Positions 1 to 8,123 of a stretch of 45,308 nucleotides of DNA are shown here, one piece after another (positions within the stretch are counted from its first letter, which is position 1; each line of letters starts with the position of its first letter). Under the pieces are notes generated by a model. It had not been told where the DNA came from. It ran no database searches and was given only the letters and a program-made list of their open reading frames with translations. The stretch lies in assembly GCF_014903745.1 (NCBI RefSeq), contig NZ_JACVXA010000041.1, positions 1 through 45,308 of the forward strand, written 5' to 3'. The position numbers and the translations under genes were made by a program. The DNA is from Mangrovicoccus algicola (lineage in GTDB: Bacteria; Pseudomonadota; Alphaproteobacteria; Rhodobacterales; Rhodobacteraceae).

Positions 1-647
1 GGGACCCCCGGTCGCGGCGCGGCCGGGGCCGGAGGCGGGACAGGCTCCGCGGCGGGCCCGGCCGGTTCCGCGGGCGCCATGGGCAGCGCGGTGTCGAGCG
101 TGACGATATTGCCCGGATGCGGGGCGGCCACCACCTCCCGCCCGTCCGGGGCAGGCGGCGCGGCCCCCAGCCCGAACCAGGCGGTCCCCTCGAAGGGATC
201 GTCCGCGGCGGGCAGGGCGGCGACGCCGAGCGGGCGGAAACCATGGGCCGCGCAGAATTCCTCGACCTCGGCGAGGGTCTGCGCGGGCAGGGCGGCCGCG
301 TCGATCCCCGCGCCGCTGCGGCGCCAGTCGATGCGCAGCTCCGCGACCGGGTAGGGGGTGGCGTCTTCCAGCATGCGGCGGATATGCGCCGCGACCTGCC
401 CGGGCGCGGCGCCGACGCCATCGGCATCCAGCCTGCGCCACATGACCTGGTCGGCCGGGATGCAGATCAGGGAATCAAGCGCCTCGCTGTCGGAGAAGCT
501 CTGGGCGATGCGCCGCAGGACGGCCATCTGGAGCCCCAGATTGCGGCCCTCCAGCGAGACACGGCCGAGACGCTGCCAGCCGTCATCGCTGCTGACATAA
601 AGGACCACCTCCGAGGTGGACAGGGACAGGGCCAGGTTCGGTCGCAT
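1..647 (-). CDS. Large Pro/Ala-rich hypothetical protein (often mislabelled 'translation initiation factor 2'), 5' part only
   Basis: This frame stays open from an ATG at 647 to the left edge, giving 215 N-terminal residues with no stop; the 3' part lies outside the window. The first ~150 residues form a compact alpha/beta-looking region beginning MRPNLALSLS and containing SLEGRNLGLQMAVLRRIAQ, IPADQVMWRRLDAD and MLEDATPYPVAELRIDW. The last ~35 residues turn Pro/Ala-rich (AEPAGPAAEPVPPPAPAAP). This resembles, from memory, a family widespread in Rhodobacterales whose N-terminus looks like a PilM/FtsA-type or type IV pilus-like fold and whose long low-complexity remainder makes automatic pipelines call it IF-2. 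Nothing here is an IF-2 GTPase motif. The function is unknown. The start is supported by the open frame and by the AT-rich gap shared with the divergent SIMPL gene. I am confident it is coding and only moderately sure of the family. Confidence 0.75.
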   Translation of the reverse strand, partial: MRPNLALSLSTSEVVLYVSSDDGWQRLGRVSLEGRNLGLQMAVLRRIAQSFSDSEALDSLICIPADQVMWRRLDADGVGAAPGQVAAHIRRMLEDATPYPVAELRIDWRRSGAGIDAAALPAQTLAEVEEFCAAHGFRPLGVAALPAADDPFEGTAWFGLGAAPPAPDGREVVAAPHPGNIVTLDTALPMAPAEPAGPAAEPVPPPAPAAPRPGV

Positions 648-767
648 GTTTCCGCTCTATGCCTGGTTTTCGGCAGGCTTGGTTTTTCTTCCATATAGCA
701 TGTTCGGGTATGCCGACACTATATCCGGTAAACACTGCATTGGGGAAAACTCCCGGGAGGCAAGAAA

Positions 768-1475
768 ATGCGGCAGGTAATGGCAGCGGCGCTGATGGGA
801 ACGATGGCCGGGGCGCTGATCGCGCCCGCAGCGGTCCATGCCCAGGGCCAGGCGGAGCTGGCGGTGACGGGCACGGGCGAGATCCAGGTGGTGCCGGACA
901 TGGCGACGGTCACCCTGGGCGTCGAGGAACAGGGCATGACCGCCGAGGAGGCGATGACGGCCGCCTCGGACAAGATCGCGGCCGTGCTGGCCGTCGTGGC
1001 GGAGGCCGGCGTCGCGCCGGAAGACGTGCAGACCGCCGGGCTGACGCTGAACCCGGTCTACGAGACGCCGCGCGATGACGTGAACCGTCCCCCGCGCATC
1101 CTGGGCTTCGAGGCGGGCAGCACGCTGCGCGTGACGGTGCGCGACCTGGACGGGCTCGGCGGGATTCTCGACAGCGTCGTGCGCGAGGGGGCCAACACGT
1201 TCCGCGGGCTGGATTTCGCGCTTCAGGACCCGGCGATGGCGCATGACGATGCCCGCAGGGAGGCGGTGACGGACGCACTGGCCAAGGCCGCCGTGATCGC
1301 CGAGGCGGCGGGCGGCAGCCGCGGGGCGATCCTGTCGATCCGCGAGGAAGGCGCAGGCGCGGTCCGGCCCGAATACAGCGCCCGCATGGTGATGTCGGAC
1401 GGCGCGATGCCGGTGGCGCCGGGATCGCTGAATGTGACGGAACGGGTGACGATCATCTTCGCCCTCGGCGAGTGA
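768..1475 (+). CDS. SIMPL (DUF541) domain periplasmic protein
   Basis: A 235-residue exported protein. Residues 1-25 are a Sec signal peptide (MRQVMAAALMG...AAVHAQG) with a likely cut after AHA-Q/VHA-Q. The mature protein begins with the typical SIMPL opening ELAVTGTGEIQVVPDMATVTLGVE and continues with the helix-rich stretch in which Ala/Glu-rich helices alternate with strands (DVQTAGLTLNPVYE, ILGFEAGSTLRVTVRDLDGLG, VREGANTFRGLDFALQDP, REAVTDALAKAAVIAEAAG). The family includes oxidative-stress-related YggE of E. coli; the biochemical role is not settled. A good ribosome-binding site (GGGAGGC) sits 5-6 bases before the ATG. It faces the sulfhydrylase gene, with a GC hairpin between the two stops. 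The length is normal for the family. Confidence 0.9.
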   Translation: MRQVMAAALMGTMAGALIAPAAVHAQGQAELAVTGTGEIQVVPDMATVTLGVEEQGMTAEEAMTAASDKIAAVLAVVAEAGVAPEDVQTAGLTLNPVYETPRDDVNRPPRILGFEAGSTLRVTVRDLDGLGGILDSVVREGANTFRGLDFALQDPAMAHDDARREAVTDALAKAAVIAEAAGGSRGAILSIREEGAGAVRPEYSARMVMSDGAMPVAPGSLNVTERVTIIFALGE

Positions 1476-1482
1476 CGCCGCA

Positions 1483-1507
1483 GGGGGCCGCCCGCGGCGC
1501 GGCCCCC
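1483..1507. terminator. GC hairpin between convergent genes
   Basis: A perfect 9-bp inverted repeat (GGGGGCCGC at 1483-1491, GCGGCCCCC at 1499-1507) with a 7-base loop lies in the 51-bp gap between the stops of the SIMPL gene and the sulfhydrylase gene. No T-run follows on either strand, so it may be a weak or Rho-assisted terminator; function is inferred from position. Confidence 0.4.
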
Positions 1508-1526
1508 GACGCCCGGCCTCCGCGGC

Positions 1527-2810
1527 TCAGGCGGCGGCCAGGGCCCGGTCGAGATCGGCGATCAGGTCGGCCGGATCCTCGATGCCGATCGACATCCGCA
1601 CCATGTCCGGCGCGGCGCCCGCCGCCACCTGCTGCGCCTCGCTCAGCTGGCGGTGCGTGGTGGAGGCGGGGTGGATGATCAGCGACCGCGTGTCGCCCAG
1701 GTTGGCGACATGGGCGAACAGGGTCAGCCGGTCGACCAGCGCCACGCAGGCCTCGTAGCCCCCCTTCACGCCAACGGTGAAGAGCGCGCCGGGACCGCGC
1801 GGGCAGATCCGCGAGACCCGCTCCTGCCCGGCAAAGGAGGCCAGCCCCTGATAGCTGACGCGGCTGATCCGCGGATCGGCCTCCAGCCACTGCGCCACCG
1901 CCCGCGCGTTGGAGACATGGCGCGCCATCCGCAGGCTCAGCGTCTCGATCCCGCACAGGGTGTAATGCGCGGCCTGCGGGTTCAGCGTCATCCCCAGGTC
2001 GCGCAGCCCCACGGCGATGGAATGGAAGGTGAAGGCCATCGGGCCCAGCCCGGCAAAGGTCAGCCCGTGATAGGCGGGCTCGGGCGCCGAGAGCGAGGGA
2101 AAGAGGTCCGAGGCGGCCCAGTCGAAGCGGCCGCTGTCGATCACGGCGCCGCCCGTCACCGTGCCGTTGCCGGTGAGGTATTTCGTCATCGAATGCACGA
2201 CCAGCGTGGCACCGTGATCGAAGGGACGGCACAGCCAGGGCGTGGCCGAGGTGTTGTCGACGATCAGCGGCAGGCCCGCATCGGCGGCAACCGCCGCCAC
2301 CGCGTCCAGATCGGTGACATGCCCCGCCGGATTGGCGATGGTCTCGCAGAAGATCGCGCGGGTGTCGCCGTCGATGGCCGCCGCGATGGCCCCGGGATCG
2401 TCGAAATCCACGAATTTCGCCTCCCAGCCGAAGCGGCGGATGGTCTGGCTGAACTGCGTGACCGTCCCGCCATAGAGCCGCGAGGAGGCCACGACATTGC
2501 GCCCCGGCGCCATCAGCGGAAACAGCGCCATGATCTGCGCGGCATGGCCCGAGGAACAGCAGATGCCGCCCGCGCCGCCTTCCAGCGCGGTGATGCGCGC
2601 CGCCAGCGCGGAGACCGTCGGATTGGTCAGGCGCGAGTAGATGTAGCCGATTTCCTCCAGGTTGAAGAGCCGCGCGGCATGGGCGGCATCGCGGAACTGG
2701 TAGGCGGTGCTTTGATAGACTGGGGTCTGGATCGCGCCGGTGGCCGGGTCGGGCGGGGTGCCGGCATGGACCTGCAGCGTGTCGAAACCGTAGGCGGGTG
2801 CATCTGTCAT
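1527..2810 (-). CDS. metY: O-acetylhomoserine sulfhydrylase / aminocarboxypropyltransferase
   Basis: A 427-residue PLP enzyme of the Cys/Met metabolism family. It is expected to convert O-acetylhomoserine and sulfide (or methanethiol) to homocysteine (or methionine) in the cytoplasm. Visible family signatures are YGFDTLQVHAG at the N-terminus, TPVYQSTAYQF, YSRLTNPT with the phosphate-binding SSGHAAQ, the Asp-containing PLP-ring region (LIVDNTSATP), and the Schiff-base lysine in VVHSMTKYLTGNG. The C-terminus has the family's LGDTRSLIIHPASTTH segment. The start at 2810 is chosen over a much longer open frame because it is preceded by GGGAGGACACAG and gives the family's normal N-terminus. Cystathionine gamma-synthase is the main alternative, but the length and the inserted GGAVIDSGRFDW region favour the acetylhomoserine enzyme. 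A TTGCTT-17-TAAGCC promoter lies just upstream. Confidence 0.92.
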   Translation of the reverse strand: MTDAPAYGFDTLQVHAGTPPDPATGAIQTPVYQSTAYQFRDAAHAARLFNLEEIGYIYSRLTNPTVSALAARITALEGGAGGICCSSGHAAQIMALFPLMAPGRNVVASSRLYGGTVTQFSQTIRRFGWEAKFVDFDDPGAIAAAIDGDTRAIFCETIANPAGHVTDLDAVAAVAADAGLPLIVDNTSATPWLCRPFDHGATLVVHSMTKYLTGNGTVTGGAVIDSGRFDWAASDLFPSLSAPEPAYHGLTFAGLGPMAFTFHSIAVGLRDLGMTLNPQAAHYTLCGIETLSLRMARHVSNARAVAQWLEADPRISRVSYQGLASFAGQERVSRICPRGPGALFTVGVKGGYEACVALVDRLTLFAHVANLGDTRSLIIHPASTTHRQLSEAQQVAAGAAPDMVRMSIGIEDPADLIADLDRALAAA

Positions 2811-2833
2811 CTGTGTCCTCCCTTGACGGCCAA

Positions 2834-2862
2834 GGCTTAGGCGCTTGCCCCGGGGGAAGCAA
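2834..2862 (-). promoter_or_regulatory. Candidate sigma-70 promoter of the sulfhydrylase gene
   Basis: On the minus strand, TTGCTT (2862-2857) and TAAGCC (2839-2834) are separated by 17 bp, placing transcription start about 15-20 bases before the start codon at 2810. Matched by eye only; no start-site data. Confidence 0.4.
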
Positions 2863-2948
2863 CGGCCGCGTCTGCCATGATGCCGAGGGCTATTGCGCGG
2901 CGCCCGCGCTTCGTGGATAGCTCGCGCACTGGCCGCTTCGGAGGGATC

Positions 2949-3980
2949 ATGCGACGGCAATTCGGGGGCCTGGCCCTGCTTCTGTGGATCACCTTCCTTC
3001 CCGCGCTGGCCCTGGCGGATTGCCTGCCGCCGCAGATGCGCACCGACGAGCGTCCGCCCGGGGAGGGACCGACCGAGGTCACGATCGGCTTTGCCCTGGC
3101 GGATTTCCTGGGCGTCAATGACGTGGACCAGAATATCGATGTCGATCTGCGGATGATCATGGAATGGACGGATCCGCGGCTGGCGGGGCAGGCGGGCTGC
3201 CGCTTCGGCGTGGCGGAGGTGTGGTTCCCGCCGGTGCTGCTGGGCAATTCCGCGTCGCTGCGCGAGGCGTTCCGCATCACCCGCAACCAGGTCTCCGTCG
3301 GCGAGGGCGGGCGGGTGCGCTATGTCCAGCGCTATACCGGCTGGATCTCTTCCTATCACCGGCTCGACCGCTTCCCCTTCGACCGGCAGGATTTCGAGAT
3401 CCGCGTGCTGGCGCCGGACCTGACGGCCGACGAGCTGGTGCTGGTCCCGGCCGAGGTGCCGCCGCGCATCGCGGCGCGGCTGAATGTCGAGGGCTGGGAG
3501 ATCGGCGGCGCCTCGCTTTCCGCGCAGCCCCAGCAGCTGACGATCCTCGACCATCCCGCCAGCGTGGCAAGCCTGACCCTGCATGCCGAGCGCGAGGCGA
3601 CCTATTACATCTATCGCATCCTGCTGCCGCTGAGCTTCGTGGTGGCGATGTCCTGGGCGATCTTCTGGGGGTCGCCGGAACGGTTCGAGTTCCGCATCGG
3701 GCTGGGCGCCACGGCGATGCTGACCGCCATCGCCTTCTCGCTGTCGATCGCGGGGCAGCTGCCGCAGCTGGGATATCTGACGCTGATGGACAAGATGTTG
3801 ATCTGGGCGGTCGGGCTGGTCTTCCTGTCCATGGCGGAATCGCTGGTCTCCTGGCTGATGAACAAGGGCTGGGACGGCCGTCCTTCGGACAAGCGCGGGG
3901 CGCGCAGGCTGGACCGGGTGTCGCGCTGGCTGTTCCCGGTGCTGCTCTTCGGCGGATGGGCGGTGATCTGCCTGCTATAG
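2949..3980 (+). CDS. Prokaryotic pentameric ligand-gated ion channel (Cys-loop receptor superfamily) homologue
   Basis: A 343-residue protein with the layout of a bacterial pentameric channel subunit such as GLIC or ELIC. Residues 1-23 are a signal peptide (MRRQFGGLALLL...ALALA). Residues ~24-215 are the beta-sandwich ligand-binding domain, with the hallmark FPFDRQ at 142-147 in the position of the Cys-loop and the cysteines absent, as in other bacterial members. Four membrane helices follow: M1 starting YYIYRILLPLSFVVAMSWA, M2 around RIGLGATAMLTAIAFSLSIA, M3 around MDKMLIWAVGLVFLSMAES, and M4 at the very C-terminus (WLFPVLLFGGWAVICLL). The start at 2949 has GGAGG at good spacing and gives the clean signal peptide; an in-frame ATG 24 codons upstream would bury it. 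The agonist and ion selectivity cannot be read from sequence. It appears monocistronic between the sulfhydrylase gene (divergent) and zwf. Confidence 0.88.
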   Translation: MRRQFGGLALLLWITFLPALALADCLPPQMRTDERPPGEGPTEVTIGFALADFLGVNDVDQNIDVDLRMIMEWTDPRLAGQAGCRFGVAEVWFPPVLLGNSASLREAFRITRNQVSVGEGGRVRYVQRYTGWISSYHRLDRFPFDRQDFEIRVLAPDLTADELVLVPAEVPPRIAARLNVEGWEIGGASLSAQPQQLTILDHPASVASLTLHAEREATYYIYRILLPLSFVVAMSWAIFWGSPERFEFRIGLGATAMLTAIAFSLSIAGQLPQLGYLTLMDKMLIWAVGLVFLSMAESLVSWLMNKGWDGRPSDKRGARRLDRVSRWLFPVLLFGGWAVICLL

Positions 3981-4294
3981 GCCCGCCCGCCCCGCCGCCC
4001 GGCGCCGCGCGTGCCCGGCCCCGGTTGCCAAGCGCCGCCTCCCGGCCCACAGTGGCCACGGGTCGCAAGGGCGATCGTTGCGCGGCGCTTTCCTTTAGCG
4101 GTAACATGCCCGCGCCGGAGCCGTCCGGAGGGTCTGTTCAGGGGCGCATTTCCCGCTGGACGCAGCACCCCGGACCGGCATGTCCCGCCTGCGGGGACCG
4201 GCAGAGCATGTCGCATCCCCTTGCCGGGGCGGCGGCGCGGCACAGGTTGCAACGACCCCGTCCCGAGACGGGGCAGAAGCGGTGGGGCAGGATC
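3981..4294 (+). other. 314-bp gene-free leader region upstream of zwf
   Basis: I see no credible gene here. It holds a possible promoter TTGCGC (4078-4083)-18-TAACAT (4102-4107), an 8-base palindrome GTTGCAAC near 4248, and a 7-bp hairpin just before zwf (listed separately). If the promoter is right, the zwf leader is about 180 bases long. Confidence 0.35.
4256..4273 (+). promoter_or_regulatory. Inverted repeat in the zwf leader
   Basis: CCCCGTC (4256-4262), loop CCGA, GACGGGG (4267-4273): a perfect 7-bp stem ending 21 bases before the zwf start codon. There is no T-run, so it is not a standard terminator; it could be an operator or an RNA hairpin acting on translation. No family can be assigned. 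Confidence 0.3.
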
Positions 4295-5746
4295 ATGGCA
4301 GCACGCATCATTCCGGTCGAGGATTTCGACCTGGTCATCTTCGGCGGAACCGGCGATCTGGCGCGCCGCAAGATCCTGCCGGGCCTCTACCGGCGCTTTG
4401 CCACCGGCCAGATGCCGCCCGAGGCGCGCATCATCGGCGCCGCGCGCGGCGAGATGGACGCCGAGGGCTATCGCGCCTTCGTGCGCGCCGCGCTGAACGA
4501 GTTCCTGGCCCCCGGCGATTGCGCGCCCGCGGATGTGGCGCGATTCCTCGATCGGCTGGATTTCCAGAGCGTCGATGCCCGCGGCGAAGGCGGCTGGGAC
4601 GAGATGAAGCCCAAGCTGCGCGAAGGCGTCGTGCGGGCCTTCTACTTCTCCGTCAGCCCGTCGCTTTTCGGCGACATCGCGGAACGGCTGCGCACCCACG
4701 GGCTGGCCCATCGCGACAGCCGCATCGTGGTGGAGAAGCCCTTCGGCCATGACCTGGCCTCGGCCAAGGCGCTCAATGCCGAGCTGGCCGCGCATTTCGC
4801 CGAGGACCAGATCTACCGGATCGACCATTACCTGGGCAAGGAGACGGTCCAGAACCTGATGGCCGTGCGCTTCGGCAACATCCTGTTCGAGCCGCTGTGG
4901 AACCACCAGTATATCGACAATGTCCAGATCACCGTCGCCGAGACGGTGGGCGTCGGCGGGCGCGGCAGCTATTACGACCATTCCGGCGCGATGCGCGACA
5001 TGGTGCAGAACCACATCATGCAGCTTCTGTGCCTTATCGCGATGGAGCCGCCGGCCAAATTCGACCCCGACGCGGTGCGCGACGAGAAGCTGAAGGTGAT
5101 CCGCGCGCTCGATCCGGCGACGCGCGAACATACCGTGCGCGGGCAATATGCCGCCGGGTCCGACACGCCCAGCTATTTCGACGATGTCGAGAACGACGCC
5201 TCGGAAACCGAGAGCTTCATCGCCATGCAGCTGTCGATTTCCAACTGGCGCTGGAAGGGCACGCCCTTCTTCATCCGCACCGGCAAGCGGATGAAGGCGC
5301 GGCTGTCGGAGATCGTCATCACCTTCCAGCCGACGCCGCATTCGATCTTCGATGCCGATGCGGGGGGGATGCCGAACCAGCTGGTGATCCGGCTGCAGCC
5401 CAACGAGGGCATGGACCTGCGCGTCACCATCAAGGAGCCGGGCCCGGGGGGGATGCGGCTGATCGACGTGCCCCTGGACATGACCTTCGCCGAACGTTTC
5501 GGCCAGGAGGCGGCGGGGTCGGATGCCTATGAACGGCTGATCATGGACGTGATCCGCGGCAACCAGACCCTGTTCATGCGCGGCGACGAGGTGGAGGCGG
5601 CCTGGGCCTGGACCGACCCGATCCTGAAGGAATGGGAAGAGAAGCACGACCGCCCCATCCCCTACGAACCCGGCAGCGCGGGACCGGACCAGTCGCTGGC
5701 GCTGCTGCACCGCTCGGGGCGGGCCTGGCGGGAGATCAAGGCATGA
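4295..5746 (+). CDS. zwf: Glucose-6-phosphate 1-dehydrogenase
   Basis: A 483-residue cytosolic enzyme that oxidises glucose 6-phosphate to 6-phosphogluconolactone with NAD(P)+, the first step of the pentose phosphate and Entner-Doudoroff routes. The dinucleotide-binding turn GGTGDLA is at 17-23, the conserved EKPFG follows near residue 148, and the active-site signature RIDHYLGKE starts at 175 (His178, Lys182). The C-terminal domain has the usual YYDHSGAMRDMVQNH, and IRTGKRM. The start at 4295 is chosen because upstream sequence in frame is not protein-like and because VEDFDLVIFGGTGDLA is the standard N-terminus. The stop overlaps the pgl start (ATGA), so it heads a zwf-pgl-pgi operon. Length is normal. 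Confidence 0.97.
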   Translation: MAARIIPVEDFDLVIFGGTGDLARRKILPGLYRRFATGQMPPEARIIGAARGEMDAEGYRAFVRAALNEFLAPGDCAPADVARFLDRLDFQSVDARGEGGWDEMKPKLREGVVRAFYFSVSPSLFGDIAERLRTHGLAHRDSRIVVEKPFGHDLASAKALNAELAAHFAEDQIYRIDHYLGKETVQNLMAVRFGNILFEPLWNHQYIDNVQITVAETVGVGGRGSYYDHSGAMRDMVQNHIMQLLCLIAMEPPAKFDPDAVRDEKLKVIRALDPATREHTVRGQYAAGSDTPSYFDDVENDASETESFIAMQLSISNWRWKGTPFFIRTGKRMKARLSEIVITFQPTPHSIFDADAGGMPNQLVIRLQPNEGMDLRVTIKEPGPGGMRLIDVPLDMTFAERFGQEAAGSDAYERLIMDVIRGNQTLFMRGDEVEAAWAWTDPILKEWEEKHDRPIPYEPGSAGPDQSLALLHRSGRAWREIKA

Positions 5747-6408
5747 ACCTGATCACCTATCCCGACCGCGAGATGATGATGATCGACGTGGCCAACATGA
5801 TGGCCGGGGAATTGCGCGCGGCGCTGGCCTCCAATGGCACGGCCAGCCTGGCGGTGCCCGGCGGCACCACGCCCGGGCCGGTCTTCGACAACCTTTGCGA
5901 TGTCGACCTGGACTGGGCGAATGTCACCGTCATGCTGGGCGACGAACGCTGCGTCCCCGAGACATCGGAGCGGTCCAACACGCGGCTGATCCGCCACCGC
6001 CTGCTGACCGGCAAGGCGGCGGCGGCGCGGTTCGTCTCCTTCGCCATCGATCCCGAAACCGGGCTGGAGGCGCTGCAGGCCGAGGTGGAGACGCATCTGC
6101 CGCTGAGCCTGCTGCTGCTGGGGATGGGGACGGACATGCATACCGCCTCGCTGTTTCCCGGGGCGCCGGAACTGCCCGCCGCGCTGGCCGAGGATGCGCC
6201 CGCCGTGGTGCGGATGACGCCGCGGGACGGGCTGGAGCCGCGGCTGACCCTGTCGGGGCGGGTGCTGAAGGGCGCCATGTCGACGCATGTGCTGATCGCG
6301 GGCGAGGAAAAGCGCGCCGCTTTGGAGACTGCGGCATCGATTCACGATGCGGCCGCCGCGCCGATCCGTACGGTGCTGGGCGACGCGACCATCCATTGGG
6401 CAGAGTGA
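5743..6408 (+). CDS. pgl: 6-phosphogluconolactonase
   Basis: A 221-residue enzyme hydrolysing 6-phosphoglucono-1,5-lactone to 6-phosphogluconate. It carries the sugar-phosphate isomerase-like fold signatures: LAVPGGTTPGPVF near residue 35, VTVMLGDERCVPETSERSNTRL near 63, and LLLLGMGTDMHTASLFPG near 122. The last motif has Met where most family members have Gly (GMGxDGHTASLFPG). The start overlaps the zwf stop by four bases, so the two are translationally coupled, and pgi begins nine bases after its stop. Function is secure from motif and operon context. Confidence 0.95.
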   Translation: MNLITYPDREMMMIDVANMMAGELRAALASNGTASLAVPGGTTPGPVFDNLCDVDLDWANVTVMLGDERCVPETSERSNTRLIRHRLLTGKAAAARFVSFAIDPETGLEALQAEVETHLPLSLLLLGMGTDMHTASLFPGAPELPAALAEDAPAVVRMTPRDGLEPRLTLSGRVLKGAMSTHVLIAGEEKRAALETAASIHDAAAAPIRTVLGDATIHWAE

Positions 6409-6417
6409 GAGTTTGAG

Positions 6418-8028
6418 ATGTCCGAGTACTGGCAGAAGCTGAAGGCGCATCGCGCCGCCACCATGGACACCCGCATCAAGGCGCTGTTCGACGCCGATCC
6501 CGGCCGGGCAGGGACGTTTTCGGCGTCGCTGGGCGAGATGCTGTTCGACTATTCCAAGACGTCGATCGACGCGGAGGCGATGGCGCTGCTGATCGCGCTG
6601 GCGCAGGATCGCGGCGTGGCAGAGCGGCGCGAGGCGATGTTCGCCGGGGAGAAGATCAACGACACCGAGGGGCGCGCGGTGCTGCATACCGCGCTGCGCA
6701 ATCCCGATGCCTCCGTCATCGTCGATGGCGAGGATGTCATGCCCGAGGTGCGCGCCACGCTGGAGCGCTGCTGCGCCTTCGCCGAACAGGTCCGCTCGGG
6801 TGCCTATCAGGGGCAGGGCGGGGCGATCACCGACGTGGTCAATATCGGCATCGGCGGCTCGGATCTGGGCCCGGCAATGGCGGCGATCGCGCTGTCGCCC
6901 TGGGCCGACGGACCGCGGCTGCATTTCGTGTCGAACGTGGACGGGGCGCAGATCGCCGAGACCCTGGCCGGGCTGGACCCGGAAACGACGCTGGTGATCG
7001 TGTCGTCCAAGACCTTCACCACCATCGAGACCATGACCAATGCCGAGACGGCGAAGGCCTGGATGGCGCAGAAGGTCGCCGACCCGGCCGCGCAATTCGC
7101 CGCCGTCTCCACCTCGGCCGAGAGGACGGCCGCCTTCGGCATCGATGCGTCGCGCGTCTTCGGCTTTGCCGACTGGGTGGGCGGGCGCTATTCGATGTGG
7201 GGGCCCATCGGGCTGAGCCTGATGATCGGCATCGGGGCGGAGGATTTCCGCGCCTTCCTCAAGGGTGGTGCCGAGATGGACGCGCATTTCCGCGCCGCGC
7301 CCCTGGCGGAGAACCTGCCCGTCCTGCTGGCGCTGGTGGGGATCTGGCACCACCAGGTCTGCGGCTATCCCTCGCGCGCGGTGCTGCCCTATGACCAGCG
7401 GCTGTCGCGGCTGCCGGCCTATCTGCAGCAGCTGGAGATGGAATCGAACGGCAAGTCGGTCCGCATGGACGGCACGGCGCCCGCGACCGTGACCGGCCCG
7501 ATCGTCTGGGGCGAGCCCGGCACCAACGGCCAGCACGCCTTCTACCAGCTGATCCACCAGGGCACCGGCGTGGTTCCCTGCGAATTCATGGTCGCGGCGA
7601 AGGGGCACGAGCCCGAGCTGGCCCATCATCACCGCCTGCTGATCGGCAACTGCCTGGCCCAGGCCGAGGCCCTGCTGCTTGGCCGGTCGATGGAATCCGC
7701 GCGGGCGCTGATGGAAAAGGCGGGGTTCGAGGGTGCCGAGCTGGAGCGGCAGGCCGCGCACCGGGTCTTCCCGGGCAACCGGCCCTCGACCATGCTGGCC
7801 TATCCGCAGCTGACCCCGGAGATGCTGGGCCGGATCATCGCGCTGTATGAGCACCGGGTCTTCGTCGAGGGCGTGATCCTGGGAATCAACAGCTTCGACC
7901 AATGGGGCGTGGAGCTGGGCAAGGAGCTGGCCAGCGCGATGGGACCGATCCTGGAGGGCAAGGCGGATGGCGCGGGCAAGGACGGCTCGACCGCTCAGCT
8001 CGTGGCCTTCATGCGCAGCCACGGCTGA
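6418..8028 (+). CDS. pgi: Glucose-6-phosphate isomerase
   Basis: A 536-residue phosphoglucose isomerase interconverting glucose 6-phosphate and fructose 6-phosphate. Characteristic segments are [14 protein letters not shown] (phosphate binding), [32 protein letters not shown], the [16 protein letters not shown] region with the catalytic His, and near the end [13 protein letters not shown] with the catalytic Lys. It is the last gene of zwf-pgl-pgi. Placing the isomerase with zwf and pgl lets fructose 6-phosphate be routed back into the oxidative branch, which fits Rhodobacterales that rely on the Entner-Doudoroff pathway; edd and eda are not in the window. Confidence 0.97.
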   Translation: MSEYWQKLKAHRAATMDTRIKALFDADPGRAGTFSASLGEMLFDYSKTSIDAEAMALLIALAQDRGVAERREAMFAGEKINDTEGRAVLHTALRNPDASVIVDGEDVMPEVRATLERCCAFAEQVRSGAYQGQGGAITDVVNIGIGGSDLGPAMAAIALSPWADGPRLHFVSNVDGAQIAETLAGLDPETTLVIVSSKTFTTIETMTNAETAKAWMAQKVADPAAQFAAVSTSAERTAAFGIDASRVFGFADWVGGRYSMWGPIGLSLMIGIGAEDFRAFLKGGAEMDAHFRAAPLAENLPVLLALVGIWHHQVCGYPSRAVLPYDQRLSRLPAYLQQLEMESNGKSVRMDGTAPATVTGPIVWGEPGTNGQHAFYQLIHQGTGVVPCEFMVAAKGHEPELAHHHRLLIGNCLAQAEALLLGRSMESARALMEKAGFEGAELERQAAHRVFPGNRPSTMLAYPQLTPEMLGRIIALYEHRVFVEGVILGINSFDQWGVELGKELASAMGPILEGKADGAGKDGSTAQLVAFMRSHG

Positions 8029-8071
8029 GCCTGCGCTACGGCCGGGCAGGTGCGGGGCAGGGCCAGACACG

Positions 8072-8100
8072 AAAAAACGCCCCCCGGATGGGGGGCGTTT
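8072..8100. terminator. Bidirectional intrinsic terminator between pgi and the convergent repeat-protein gene
   Basis: An 11-bp perfect stem, AAACGCCCCCC (8075-8085) and GGGGGGCGTTT (8090-8100), with loop GGAT. An A-run (8072-8077) on its left gives a proper U-tract on the minus strand, so it should end the 8124-8603 gene strongly and the pgi operon more weakly. Confidence 0.85.
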
Positions 8101-8123
8101 CCGCCATTGGAGGTGGCGTTCTG

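Noticed and set aside
3164-4294. Very long open frame running into zwf, and others like it across real genes
   Set aside because: At this GC content, long stop-free frames are common; the sequence upstream of 4295 has no protein-family pattern and overlaps the ion-channel gene in another frame.
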